DNA of 56,089 nucleotides from CAZRRV01 sp045660865 (GCA_045660865.1 JAZREP010000017.1:1-56089); one strand, 5' to 3'; shown: positions 1 to 6,867, counted from the first letter of the stretch. The notes: a model not told the origin generated them from the letters alone. Made by a program: numbers and translations.

Positions 1-654
1 GCCCTTGTGGGAAAAATGATCACAAAGGGGCTCCCCCTCGTTGCCAACGAATTTCTCTGGGCAATGTCCATGACCCTGCGAAACCAATGCTACGCCACCC
101 GCGGCATCGACGCCGTAGCGGCTCAGAACATCAATTCCACCATTTTCAATCTTTTTTCCGTGGTCTACATGGCGTTCGGAACGGTCATCTCCATTATGGT
201 GGGCGCCCTTTTGGGGCAAGGCAAATTTCAAGAGGCGAAGGATACCAACCGAAAGCTTCTCGTTTGCTCCATCTTCTGCGGCACCGCCCTCGGCGGCTTG
301 CTTGCCTCCTGCTCCACCCTTTTCCCCGAGGTTTATAACACGGGAGCAAGCGTGAAGGGAATCGCCACCTACATGATGATCGTAACGGGCGTTTTCATGC
401 CCTTCTACGCCTACAGCCACAACACCTATTTCACCATTCGCTCCGGCGGAAACGTCGCCGTTACCTTCATTATGGACAGCGGCTATATGTGCCTTTTCGT
501 CCTGCCCCTCTCCTATCTCCTTTCCAGATTCACGAGCATGGATATTTTCGCCCTTTTCATCCTCTGTCAAGGTGCGGAAACCCTGAAAGCCTTCCTCAGC
601 TTCTATCTCTTGAAAAAAGGAAGCTGGGCAAAACGCTTGGTGGAAACCCAATAA
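1..654 (+). CDS. MATE-family efflux transporter, C-terminal half (5' end outside window)
   Basis: The reading frame is open from base 1, so the gene starts before the window. About 217 residues remain, roughly the second half of a usual 450-residue MATE protein (TM7-12). Visible traits are long hydrophobic segments and the MATE-like stretch around FNLFSVVYMAFGTVISIMVG, followed by a cytoplasmic loop GQGKFQEAK. MATE proteins export cationic drugs or metabolites in exchange for Na+ or H+; the substrate cannot be told here. The gene is visibly richer in G+C at third positions (many gcc, ctc, acc and ggc codons) than everything downstream, which may mean recent transfer. Confidence 0.85.
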   Translation, partial: ALVGKMITKGLPLVANEFLWAMSMTLRNQCYATRGIDAVAAQNINSTIFNLFSVVYMAFGTVISIMVGALLGQGKFQEAKDTNRKLLVCSIFCGTALGGLLASCSTLFPEVYNTGASVKGIATYMMIVTGVFMPFYAYSHNTYFTIRSGGNVAVTFIMDSGYMCLFVLPLSYLLSRFTSMDIFALFILCQGAETLKAFLSFYLLKKGSWAKRLVETQ

Positions 655-732
655 AAAAGAACCCCTTGAAGAAAAAAATCTTCAATTGTGATATTATAAG
701 TTTATCTTATATCAATGGAAGGAGGAACAATA

Positions 733-1860
733 ATGTCTCGATCACATACAATATCTATGTTGCAAGAATTATGCTCAAACGAAAAAGCAAGTGCAGAAAC
801 ATTCTATCTGACGCTTGAAAAATGTAATGCGATAAAGAATAATTACTATGATTATATGTCAACGCAACCTATAGATTGCGATGCGGAATTGCTACGCTTG
901 AACACTGCGAATTATGATTTGTGCTGTGCCCTTATTACTATGCTTTTGCGCGAGGATCATTTTTCCAACGGAAGCTTTGAAAACAGGCTAAGACAAGGCG
1001 AAGTTGTTCCTATAATAAAGAGAATGTTATCTCTATTGTCTTCAGAAACCGCCCCAAAGATTAAAGAGTTTTCTGAAAAAGCAATATCGGCTTTGAATGG
1101 TTTTTACGTTTATGCATTGATTGACACCCGAACAAATGAAGTGTTTTATATTGGTAAGGGTGTTGGCAATAGAGTCTTTTCGCACGAAATCGAAAGCACC
1201 AAATCACCGAAGTCTGAAAAATCAAAATTACAACGAATACGAGATATTGAAAAAAACGGCTTTGAAGTCAAAAGACTTATTGTGAACTGGGGTTTGACTG
1301 AATCCGAGGCATTTATAGCCGAAGCGACATTGATCAATTTAATGAATGCAATATCAGGAGCATCTCTCACAAACATAGTAGCAGGACATCATATCCATGA
1401 AAGCCTTACCGTAGAAGACTTCGAATTGATGTACGGGGCAGAAATGTTGAAACCGGAAGATATAAAACATAATATACTTGTGATAAAAATTAACAAGCTC
1501 TATCGCAGAGGTATGTCTGATTATGAAATATATGATGTTGTACGCGGAATGTGGAATGCATCTATAAAATCGATAAAGACACGGGGTGTGAAATATGTAT
1601 TTGCCGTATATAACGGATTAATCGTCGGTGTGTATAAACCTGATGAGTGGCACTACGTTTACGAGCGAATCGATCTTCCTCAGCACGACCTTATGGATGA
1701 TGAGACTTTTGAAAGACTGAAAAATAGAATCTACTTTATTTGCAACAATTATAAAGATCTTGACGAAGATGGAATGGAATATCTTCATAAGTCGATATCG
1801 GGCTTAAAAGTTAATCAGTCGGCACAAAACCCGATTACATATTTATCACCATCAAATTAA
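733..1860 (+). CDS. DUF6508-like / GIY-YIG nuclease-domain protein
   Basis: 375 residues from ATG 733, chosen because GGAGG at 721-725 sits 7 bases ahead; an upstream in-frame ATG at 715 would place that ribosome site inside the gene. Residues about 25-105 resemble DUF6508 (ITMLLREDHFSNGSF, then GEVVPIIKRM). Residues about 120-220 form a GIY-YIG domain of the LEM-3 type: YVY at 125-127, YIGKG at 139-143, Arg147 in GNR, and a later Glu in the EAFIAEATLINLMN helix. The C-terminal part (KINKLYRRGMSDYEIYDVVRG, then FAVYNGLIVGVY) is an unnamed domain. GIY-YIG domains cut DNA or RNA; the target is unknown. The gene stands alone with its own terminator and is AT-rich compared with the MATE gene upstream. 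Confidence 0.8.
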   Translation: MSRSHTISMLQELCSNEKASAETFYLTLEKCNAIKNNYYDYMSTQPIDCDAELLRLNTANYDLCCALITMLLREDHFSNGSFENRLRQGEVVPIIKRMLSLLSSETAPKIKEFSEKAISALNGFYVYALIDTRTNEVFYIGKGVGNRVFSHEIESTKSPKSEKSKLQRIRDIEKNGFEVKRLIVNWGLTESEAFIAEATLINLMNAISGASLTNIVAGHHIHESLTVEDFELMYGAEMLKPEDIKHNILVIKINKLYRRGMSDYEIYDVVRGMWNASIKSIKTRGVKYVFAVYNGLIVGVYKPDEWHYVYERIDLPQHDLMDDETFERLKNRIYFICNNYKDLDEDGMEYLHKSISGLKVNQSAQNPITYLSPSN

Positions 1861-1867
1861 AATGCTT

Positions 1868-1898
1868 ATGCGGTAACCGTTCGGTTGCCGCATTTTTA
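1868..1898 (+). terminator. Rho-independent terminator after the GIY-YIG gene
   Basis: Eleven-base stem 1868-1878 / 1883-1893 (atgcggtaacc with ggttgccgcat, one G-T pair), four-base loop, then a T run. It starts 8 bases after the stop codon. Confidence 0.8.
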
Positions 1899-1984
1899 TA
1901 TCTCCCCAGATTTTCTCTGGACTTTTCGTTTCTTTGTGATATCCTTTGTGTAAACTCGGGCAAAAAAACACAAGGAGAATAATA

Positions 1985-2014
1985 ATGAACCAAGAAAAGC
2001 TAAGAGAAGCATAG
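1985..2014 (+). pseudogene. Nine-codon ORF with a good ribosome site, possible gene remnant
   Basis: ATG at 1985 is preceded by aaggagaa and encodes only MNQEKLREA before a stop. The strong ribosome site in front of an immediate stop suggests the 5' end of a gene lost by truncation, between the GIY-YIG gene and the 3' end of tRNA-Ser. A short leader peptide is possible, but nothing downstream on this strand needs one. Confidence 0.25.
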
Positions 2015-2022
2015 GGATAAAA

Positions 2023-2057
2023 GAGAAAACTCCTTGAAGGATAAAACCTTCAAGGAG
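2023..2057 (-). terminator. Terminator of tRNA-Ser
   Basis: Perfect ten-base stem ctccttgaag (2030-2039) / cttcaaggag (2048-2057) just beyond the CCA end on the minus strand, followed by a T-rich tract (aaaa on plus at 2026-2029). Confidence 0.8.
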
Positions 2058-2061
2058 TCCT

Positions 2062-2150
2062 TGGCGCAGACGGCGAGATTCGAACTCGCGGGGGATTGCT
2101 CCCTAACTGATTTCGAGTCAGCCCCGTTATGACCACTTCGATACGTCTCC
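2062..2150 (-). tRNA. tRNA-Ser(CGA)
   Basis: 89 bases including encoded CCA, with the long variable arm of a class II tRNA. The anticodon stem-loop on the minus strand is CTGA-CTCGAAA-TCAG, giving anticodon CGA (reads UCG). The T arm (ttcgaatc) is normal. The acceptor stem has one defect: 2067 and 2149 are both C on the plus strand, so pair 2-71 is a G-G mismatch; the other six pairs are Watson-Crick. The gene has its own terminator. Confidence 0.93.
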
Positions 2151-2155
2151 ACAAA

Positions 2156-2192
2156 ATTTAAGTCGGTAAAAACCTAATGTACCGACTTAAAT
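2156..2192 (-). terminator. Terminator after the folate ECF subunit gene
   Basis: Perfect 13-base inverted repeat atttaagtcggta (2156-2168) / taccgacttaaat (2180-2192) with an 11-base loop, followed on the minus strand by ATTTTG. It lies between the folT-like stop codon and tRNA-Ser. Confidence 0.7.
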
Positions 2193-2231
2193 ATTATATT
2201 TATTATATTGTCTGTTGTCAAGGAATAAATG

Positions 2232-2783
2232 CTATTTAAGCATTTTTTTAATCGCCTTTAAAATCGGCAATAACAAAACAATATAAGCAATAGAGGTTAA
2301 GACGGATGAAACCACTCTAAATGCAGTTTGACCGAATACAACGGCAATGGAATAGTAACCGTATATTTTACTGTCAATAAAAATTGACAAGGTGTTTAGT
2401 GCCGTTACGACAAGAGAGGACACAACAACCGTAATTATAAGGTTGTATTGCAATTTCATTTTGTTATAAAGGGCAATAAATAAAAGTCCGGCTATTAAAC
2501 CTCTTGCAAAGGCGGGGAGTACCCAAAGAAGCGTTGTAGCAGAAAAACCGTAAGATAAGCACTGTGAAATAAATGAGCCAACGAAACCGGCAAGCCCACC
2601 CCAAAGCGGACCACAAACCATTGCGGCGACAAGTATGGGTAATCCGCCAAAGGTTATTTTAATATTGTTGTTAATTTTGATTGAAACTAAATCAAGCAAA
2701 ACAAACAATGCCGCCATTACCGCAGTAATACAAAGGCTTAAAATGACATTGTTTTTCGAGTTTAAAAATACTGTTTTTTTCAT
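2232..2783 (-). CDS. folT: ECF transporter S component, folate type (FolT-like)
   Basis: 183-residue hydrophobic protein with about six membrane segments. It is the substrate-binding subunit of an energy-coupling factor transporter and would share EcfA/EcfA'/EcfT encoded elsewhere; none is in this window. Folate-type signs are IKITFGGLPILVAAMVCGPLWGGLAGFVG near residues 40-70 and the late helix FRVVSS. ATG 2783 is chosen over a longer upstream frame because AAGGAG lies 8 bases ahead and the upstream extension overlaps a THF riboswitch. The riboswitch supports reduced folate as substrate. The gene has its own promoter, riboswitch and terminator. Confidence 0.88.
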   Translation of the reverse strand: MKKTVFLNSKNNVILSLCITAVMAALFVLLDLVSIKINNNIKITFGGLPILVAAMVCGPLWGGLAGFVGSFISQCLSYGFSATTLLWVLPAFARGLIAGLLFIALYNKMKLQYNLIITVVVSSLVVTALNTLSIFIDSKIYGYYSIAVVFGQTAFRVVSSVLTSIAYIVLLLPILKAIKKMLK

Positions 2784-2787
2784 AATA

Positions 2788-2829
2788 AAAATCTCCTTAC
2801 TATCGCTGTTACAATAATAAGGAGATTTT
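2788..2829 (-). promoter_or_regulatory. Expression-platform hairpin masking the folT ribosome site
   Basis: Twelve-base perfect inverted repeat aaaatctcctta (2788-2799) / taaggagatttt (2818-2829) with an 18-base loop. The AAGGAG used by folT lies within the stem, and a short U run follows it on the minus strand. It could hide the ribosome site, end transcription, or both, downstream of the THF aptamer. Confidence 0.7.
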
Positions 2830-2845
2830 GCTCTTCGTATTATTT

Positions 2846-2944
2846 TCCAGCGGGATGCGGTCTGCAAATCGCAAGAAAACTTTTCGTTCCTTTGGCAACT
2901 CCCCGTCCAAAAGGACACTTAACGCTTGCAAACCTACTCTGTTT
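2846..2944 (-). ncRNA. THF (tetrahydrofolate) riboswitch
   Basis: Minus-strand sequence carries the conserved blocks of the THF class in the right order: AGAGTAGG, GCGTTAAGTG, GGGGAGTTGCC, GGAACGAAAAG and GCATCCCGCTGG. The arm GTCC-TTTTGG pairs with CCAAAGGAAC. It lies 60-160 bases upstream of the folT-like start and begins almost at the predicted transcription start. This class senses reduced folates and usually represses folate transport. Confidence 0.9.
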
Positions 2945-2950
2945 TGTAAA

Positions 2951-2979
2951 ATGATACTACAAATATGGCTTTGTGTCAA
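2951..2979 (-). promoter_or_regulatory. Promoter of the THF riboswitch / folT unit
   Basis: Minus-strand TTGACA (2974-2979), 17-base spacer, TATCAT (2951-2956). Transcription would begin near 2944, at the 5' edge of the riboswitch. It lies only 4 bases left of the preceding gene's last coding base, next to its stop codon. Confidence 0.75.
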
Positions 2980-2982
2980 TCG

Positions 2983-3579
2983 CTATCTTAATTTTTTAAT
3001 AGCGGTAACAAGTGCTTTACTAATAACTGTACCAACTACTAACGCAACCACCATTTCAACAATACCGTTAAGGGCGATTACTGAGCTTAAAATTGCTTTA
3101 ACGGTAGCGCCCGAAAAAGCGGTGCCCGAGAAGAATAAATTAAAGGCTGTTAAAAACAGTACGGTGTTTAAAATTACGGCGCTTACCGAAGCGATTGCAT
3201 AAGATAAAAACTTAGTTTTGTCTATCTTTTTCAAGCCCTTAAAAATAAGACCTACGGCGATACCCATAATGATTCGGGGTACGAAGCACATAACAGCGTA
3301 TAAATAAGGATTTTCAGCAAAGAGGTTAGCTGCCATTGGGTCAACTACGGCGCCGATACCAAAACATTGTAAAAAGCTGGTCATACCAAAGGTGAAGCCT
3401 AAAATACCGCCAAAGGTGGGGCCCAAAGTGATTGCCGCAAAAATAACCGGCAAAAATACGGTGGTTATGGTAAAACCGTAGGGTGTGGGAATATACCCGA
3501 GCGGTGTGCTGTTCAGTACAAAAATTATTGCTACATACAGCGCAACTAATACCATTTTGAATGTTGATTGTTTTTTCAT
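2983..3579 (-). CDS. ECF transporter S component, probable pantothenate type (PanT-like)
   Basis: 198-residue membrane protein starting at ATG 3579, with AGGAGG 7-8 bases ahead. The N-terminal helix leads into TPLGYIPTPYGFTITTVFLP, and the glycine-rich LGPTFGGILGFTFGM near residue 55 is typical of ECF substrate subunits. coaX, whose product phosphorylates pantothenate, lies upstream on the same strand, so pantothenate is the likely cargo; this rests on context more than on sequence. No terminator separates it from coaX, but a 276-bp inverted-repeat element fills the gap. The EcfAA'T module is not in the window. Confidence 0.75.
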   Translation of the reverse strand: MKKQSTFKMVLVALYVAIIFVLNSTPLGYIPTPYGFTITTVFLPVIFAAITLGPTFGGILGFTFGMTSFLQCFGIGAVVDPMAANLFAENPYLYAVMCFVPRIIMGIAVGLIFKGLKKIDKTKFLSYAIASVSAVILNTVLFLTAFNLFFSGTAFSGATVKAILSSVIALNGIVEMVVALVVGTVISKALVTAIKKLR

Positions 3580-3606
3580 GTTAATTCCTCCTGATGCTGT
3601 TCGAGG

Positions 3607-3882
3607 TAAGCTGAAGAGGGTCGAATCCATTACGGTTGCGCACGCCGCCTTTACCCATCGGCTTTGCGCTTATTTACGGCAGGCATTAGCCTTGCCGCAA
3701 ATTTCACACTTTGCCGAATGGAAAAACTCGGCGGCAGCAACTTTGTGACCTGCCAAATAAAGAAATTTTTGTTTTTTGAAGTCGAAGAACGCAGGAATAC
3801 TGATGTATTTCAAGAGATGAGGCAATAAAAAACGGAAATTTATTATTTGCCAGGCGTGATGCGTTCGACTCTCTTCAGCTTA
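3607..3882. repeat. 276-bp inverted-repeat element (MITE-like), between coaX and the ECF gene
   Basis: The 28-base ends 3607-3634 and 3855-3882 are inverted copies with 4 mismatches, both beginning taagctgaagag. Nested inside is a second imperfect inverted pair of about 30 bases (about 3750-3780 and 3825-3855; cctgccaaataaag / attatttgccagg), plus a hairpin around gccgaatgg...ctcggcggc at 3713-3737. Both ends carry TA, as expected for a TA-target insertion, but no longer target duplication is clear. No ORF spans it. The nested symmetry and lack of coding content fit a non-autonomous mobile repeat; a structured RNA leader is the alternative. Confidence 0.6.
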
Positions 3883-3905
3883 AAGATACAGCTCTTTTGA
3901 ATTTT

Positions 3906-4670
3906 TTATCGGTTCTTTTGGTGAATGTGCTTTAATCCATCTAACAACAAATTATCGTCTAAAAGGATTTCGCGTTTGCAATGTGTGATAACCTCTCCTG
4001 CCAGACCGCCTGTGGCAACGATTGTTGCGGGAGAGCCTAATTCGGCTTCCATACGGTCAATCAGTCCGTCAAGCATAGCGGCAGCGCCGAATATAATGCC
4101 GGACTTTAAGCAGTCAACAGTGTTACTGCCGATAGCGGCTTTGGGCGCCTCAATTCCAACCATGGGAAGTTGTGCTGTGTTTTTAGTAAGCGCTTCTAAG
4201 GTTAAATTTATTCCGGCGGCAATAGCACCACCTAAAAATTCACCCTTTGCATTTATGGCGCTTATAGTGGTGGCGGTACCCATATCAATCACTATGCAGG
4301 GAAGGGGATATTTTGCCATTGCGCCTATTGCACCGGCTACTAAATCCGCACCCAACTGCGCAGGATTGTCAATCTTAATGTTTAAACCGGTTTTAATGCC
4401 GGGCCCTAATACCATCGGGTAAAAGCCGTAAAGCTTTTTAAAGGCGTTGCCCACCGATTTGGTTAATGTAGGTACAACAGAGGAAATAATCGCCTCTTGC
4501 GCCTCACAAGCGTTATGACCGTTAAGGCGTAAAATATCGTAAATTTCAACAGCGTACTGGTCGGCTGTGCGGCGTGAGTCTGACACTAAGCGTGCAGTAA
4601 AAACTAACTCATCACCCTCGTAACCGCCGAGCGTAATGTTGGTGTTACCGATATCCACACATATTAACAT
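3906..4670 (-). CDS. coaX: Type III pantothenate kinase
   Basis: 254 residues, normal length. It phosphorylates pantothenate with ATP, the first step of coenzyme A synthesis, in the cytoplasm. Family motifs are present: phosphate-binding DIGNTN at residues 6-11, GPGIKTGL near 94, the pantothenate-site aspartate in GADLVAGA, and VIDMGTATT around 128. The start is ATG 4670 behind an AGGAGG site. It has its own promoter (4699-4727), divergent from rpsF. A pantothenate-type ECF subunit lies downstream, giving an uptake-plus-activation pair. Confidence 0.95.
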   Translation of the reverse strand: MLICVDIGNTNITLGGYEGDELVFTARLVSDSRRTADQYAVEIYDILRLNGHNACEAQEAIISSVVPTLTKSVGNAFKKLYGFYPMVLGPGIKTGLNIKIDNPAQLGADLVAGAIGAMAKYPLPCIVIDMGTATTISAINAKGEFLGGAIAAGINLTLEALTKNTAQLPMVGIEAPKAAIGSNTVDCLKSGIIFGAAAMLDGLIDRMEAELGSPATIVATGGLAGEVITHCKREILLDDNLLLDGLKHIHQKNR

Positions 4671-4698
4671 TCAATCACCTCCTAGAGAACACGTCTAT

Positions 4699-4727
4699 AT
4701 AATACACCTAAAATAATATAAAATCAA
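4699..4727 (-). promoter_or_regulatory. Promoter of coaX
   Basis: Minus-strand TTGATT (4722-4727), 17-base spacer, TATTAT (4699-4704), about 30 bases before the start codon. Confidence 0.65.
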
Positions 4728-4757
4728 TCTATAAATTACATTTTAGGTAAAAAATAG

Positions 4758-4786
4758 TTGACTTTATAGTGTGCGTTTGGTATAAT
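4758..4786 (+). promoter_or_regulatory. Promoter of rpsF-ssb-rpsR
   Basis: TTGACT (4758-4763), 17-base spacer, TATAAT (4781-4786), a near-consensus housekeeping promoter. The start of transcription near 4793 leaves a leader of about 80 bases. Confidence 0.85.
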
Positions 4787-4798
4787 GTCATGTGCTAT

Positions 4799-4848
4799 TG
4801 GTGCATATTGCGCCATGGCTCCTTGCTCTCATCAAGGAATGAGGGCCA
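4799..4848 (+). promoter_or_regulatory. Structured leader of rpsF, possibly ribosomal-protein autoregulation
   Basis: The leader can form a small hairpin ggtgc/gcgcc (4800-4814) and a second one closed by tggc (4816-4819) with gcca (4845-4848), topped by ctcat/atgag (4828-4832/4839-4843). Many bacteria regulate rpsF operons by an S6:S18-binding leader. I could not recognise the CCG-type binding site of that motif here, so the role is inferred from position only. Confidence 0.35.
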
Positions 4849-4874
4849 AAAGTCCAAAAGGAGGTGCAACTATT

Positions 4875-5156
4875 ATGACAAACAAGTATGAGGCAGTGTT
4901 GGTTCTCTCTGTTGCTAACGGAGAAGAAGCTACGGCAGCGCTTTTTGAGAAATTCAATAAGCTCATTGCCGAAAACGGTACAGTCGAAAATGTTGACGAT
5001 TGGGGTAAGAGAAAGCTTGCTTACCTAATCAACGATGAGGCTGAGGGTCAGTATTTTATTATTGACTTCACAAGCGATGCGGCTTTCCCCGCAGAATTTG
5101 ACCGTGTAGCCAAAATCACAGACGGCGTTTTGCGTTTGATGGTTACAAAGAAGTAA
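4875..5156 (+). CDS. rpsF: 30S ribosomal protein S6
   Basis: 93 residues, usual length. S6 binds the central domain of 16S rRNA together with S18. Recognised by NKYEAVLVL at the N-terminus, VENVDDWGKRKLAYLIND near residues 36-53 and the closing DGVLRLMVTKK. ATG 4875 is used because AGGAGG lies 8-9 bases ahead (4860-4865); an upstream in-frame start would swallow the leader hairpins. It is the first gene of rpsF-ssb-rpsR, an order conserved across bacteria. Confidence 0.97.
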   Translation: MTNKYEAVLVLSVANGEEATAALFEKFNKLIAENGTVENVDDWGKRKLAYLINDEAEGQYFIIDFTSDAAFPAEFDRVAKITDGVLRLMVTKK

Positions 5157-5169
5157 GGAGGCAATTTTG

Positions 5170-5589
5170 ATGAATGTGGCTATTTTAATGGGCAGATTAA
5201 CTGCCGAGCCGGAGTTGCGACACACCGCAAATAATATTCCGGTAACCTCGTTTACCTTGGCGATTGACCGCCGTTTCAGAACAGGTGAAGAAAGACAGAC
5301 TGATTTTATCAATATTGTAGCCTGGAGACAGACAGCTGAGTTTGTTTCCAAATATTTCAGAAAAGGTCAGCTGGTTGCGGTAGAGGGTACAATTCAAACC
5401 CGCCGTTACCAAGATAAAGACGGTAACAACCGTACTGCTTTTGAAGTGGTTGCAAGCAATGTTCACTTTGCTGAGCGCAAAGATGCAGGACAACGCGCAG
5501 GCGCTGATGCAGCAGCCGCACCGTCCTTCTCGAATGCTGATACCAATGATTTTTCTGAAATCGCCGGCGATGAAGATTTGCCGTTTTAA
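5170..5589 (+). CDS. ssb: Single-stranded DNA-binding protein
   Basis: 139 residues. An N-terminal OB fold (about 1-105: MNVAILMGRLTAEPELR, FTLAIDRRF, DFINIVAWRQTAEFVSKYF, VEGTIQTRRYQD) binds ssDNA as a tetramer. A short acidic linker ends in DEDLPF, the tip that docks replication and repair partners. ATG 5170 is preferred to a TTG at 5167 because of its spacing from the AAGGAGG at 5155-5161. It lies between rpsF and rpsR, as usual in Firmicutes. Confidence 0.97.
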   Translation: MNVAILMGRLTAEPELRHTANNIPVTSFTLAIDRRFRTGEERQTDFINIVAWRQTAEFVSKYFRKGQLVAVEGTIQTRRYQDKDGNNRTAFEVVASNVHFAERKDAGQRAGADAAAAPSFSNADTNDFSEIAGDEDLPF

Positions 5590-5612
5590 TTCTATAGAAG
5601 GAGGCGTTTCTC

Positions 5613-5852
5613 ATGGAGAATAACGAGAGACCGATGCGTCGTAAGAGCCGCAAAAAGGTTTGCCATTTTTGTGTAGACCGTGTAGAGGTCATTGATTATA
5701 AAGATATTGCCCGTCTTCGCAAATTCGTTTCCGAGAGGGCTAAGATTTTGCCTCGCCGTGTGACCGGCACCTGTGCTGCACACCAGCGTGAGCTTACATC
5801 TGCAATTAAACGTGCACGTTACGTTGCATTGTTACCCTACACAACAGACTAA
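5613..5852 (+). CDS. rpsR: 30S ribosomal protein S18
   Basis: 79 residues, normal length; partner of S6 on the platform of the small subunit. Diagnostic motifs are KKVCHFC at residues 14-20, IDYKDIARLRKFVSERAKILPRR and the closing IKRARYVALLPY. The start is preceded by GAAGGAGG. It is the last gene of the operon, followed by a strong terminator shared with the convergent cysK. Confidence 0.97.
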   Translation: MENNERPMRRKSRKKVCHFCVDRVEVIDYKDIARLRKFVSERAKILPRRVTGTCAAHQRELTSAIKRARYVALLPYTTD

Positions 5853-5861
5853 TTAAAAAAG

Positions 5862-5890
5862 AAAAGCACTCCGAATGGAGTGCTTTTTTA
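5862..5890. terminator. Bidirectional terminator between rpsR and cysK
   Basis: Perfect stem aaaagcactcc (5862-5872) / ggagtgctttt (5877-5887) with a GAAT loop, T-rich on both strands. The genes on either side converge on it. Confidence 0.9.
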
Positions 5891-6820
5891 TTATTCATTA
5901 AACATAGCTGTAGAAAGATAACGCTCACCCGAGTCGGGCAATAAAACAACAATTGTTTTACCTTTGTTTTCATCTTTCTTTGCAATTTCGGTTGCTGCAA
6001 ACAAAGCGGCGCCGGAGGATATTCCAATTAAAACGCCTTCGCTGTGCGCAACAGTTCGAGCAGCAGAAAAAGCCTCCTCGGTTTTCACGGTAATAACCTC
6101 GTCATAAATATCTGTATTCAAGGTTTTGGGTATAAAACCTGCGCCAATGCCCTGTATTCCGTGAGCACCTGCAACACCCTTTGAAAGAACAGGGGAGTCA
6201 GCAGGTTCTACTGCAACAATTTTTATATTAGGGTTTTTAGATTTCAAATATTCGCCAACACCCGAAATAGTACCACCGGTACCAACCCCGGCAACAAAAA
6301 TATCAACCTTCCCGTCGGTATCGTTCCAAATTTCGGGGCCTGTGGTTTCAAGGTGCGCTTTGGGGTTTGCAGGGTTAACGAATTGACCTGCAATAAAAGA
6401 ATTGGGTGTTTTTTCAGCAATCTCTTCAGCCTTGGCAATAGCGCCCGACATACCCTTAGCGCCATCGGTAAGAATAAGCTTTGCGCCGTAAGCTGTCATT
6501 AGCTTTTGTCGCTCTATCGACATAGTTTCAGGCATAGTGATAATTATTTTGTAGCCCTTTGCAGCGGCAATGGCGGCAAGTCCTATACCTGTATTGCCCG
6601 AGGTGGGCTCAATTATAGTGGTATCGGGATTTAATATACCGTCAGCCTCAGCTTGCTCGATTATAGATTTTGCAACACGGTCTTTTGCTGAACCTGCGGG
6701 ATTAAAATATTCCAACTTAGCCAAAAGGTTAGCTGTTAGTCCGTTTTGCTCTTTATAATTATTTAAAGCCAGTAATGGGGTCTTGCCAATCAGCTCATCA
6801 ACAGAATTATATATTTTCAT
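5891..6820 (-). CDS. cysK: Cysteine synthase A (O-acetylserine sulfhydrylase)
   Basis: 309 residues. A PLP enzyme that makes cysteine from O-acetylserine and sulfide. The PLP lysine is Lys46 in NPAGSAKDR, the substrate loop TSGNTG is at 73-78, the phosphate-binding GTGGT is near 180, and the closing region has PDSGERYLST. The start ATG is behind AAGGAG. It is the last gene of a minus-strand run after dnaI, with a hairpin at 6836-6862 just ahead of its ribosome site. I saw no T-box or S-box leader. Confidence 0.95.
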   Translation of the reverse strand: MKIYNSVDELIGKTPLLALNNYKEQNGLTANLLAKLEYFNPAGSAKDRVAKSIIEQAEADGILNPDTTIIEPTSGNTGIGLAAIAAAKGYKIIITMPETMSIERQKLMTAYGAKLILTDGAKGMSGAIAKAEEIAEKTPNSFIAGQFVNPANPKAHLETTGPEIWNDTDGKVDIFVAGVGTGGTISGVGEYLKSKNPNIKIVAVEPADSPVLSKGVAGAHGIQGIGAGFIPKTLNTDIYDEVITVKTEEAFSAARTVAHSEGVLIGISSGAALFAATEIAKKDENKGKTIVVLLPDSGERYLSTAMFNE

Positions 6821-6835
6821 AAAGAAAACTCCTTA

Positions 6836-6862
6836 GTGTTTACTGCCAAATACAGTAAGCAC
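6836..6862 (-). other. Hairpin in the dnaI-cysK gap
   Basis: Ten-base stem gtgtttactg / cagtaagcac (one G-T pair), seven-base loop, ending 4-5 bases before the cysK ribosome site. On the minus strand there is no U run after it, so it is not a clear terminator. It may stabilise or process the transcript, or affect cysK translation. Confidence 0.4.
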
Positions 6863-6867
6863 TTTAT

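Noticed and set aside
5806..6027. A small minus-strand gene over rpsR and cysK ends
   Set aside because: It crosses the terminator and both real genes; no ribosome site.
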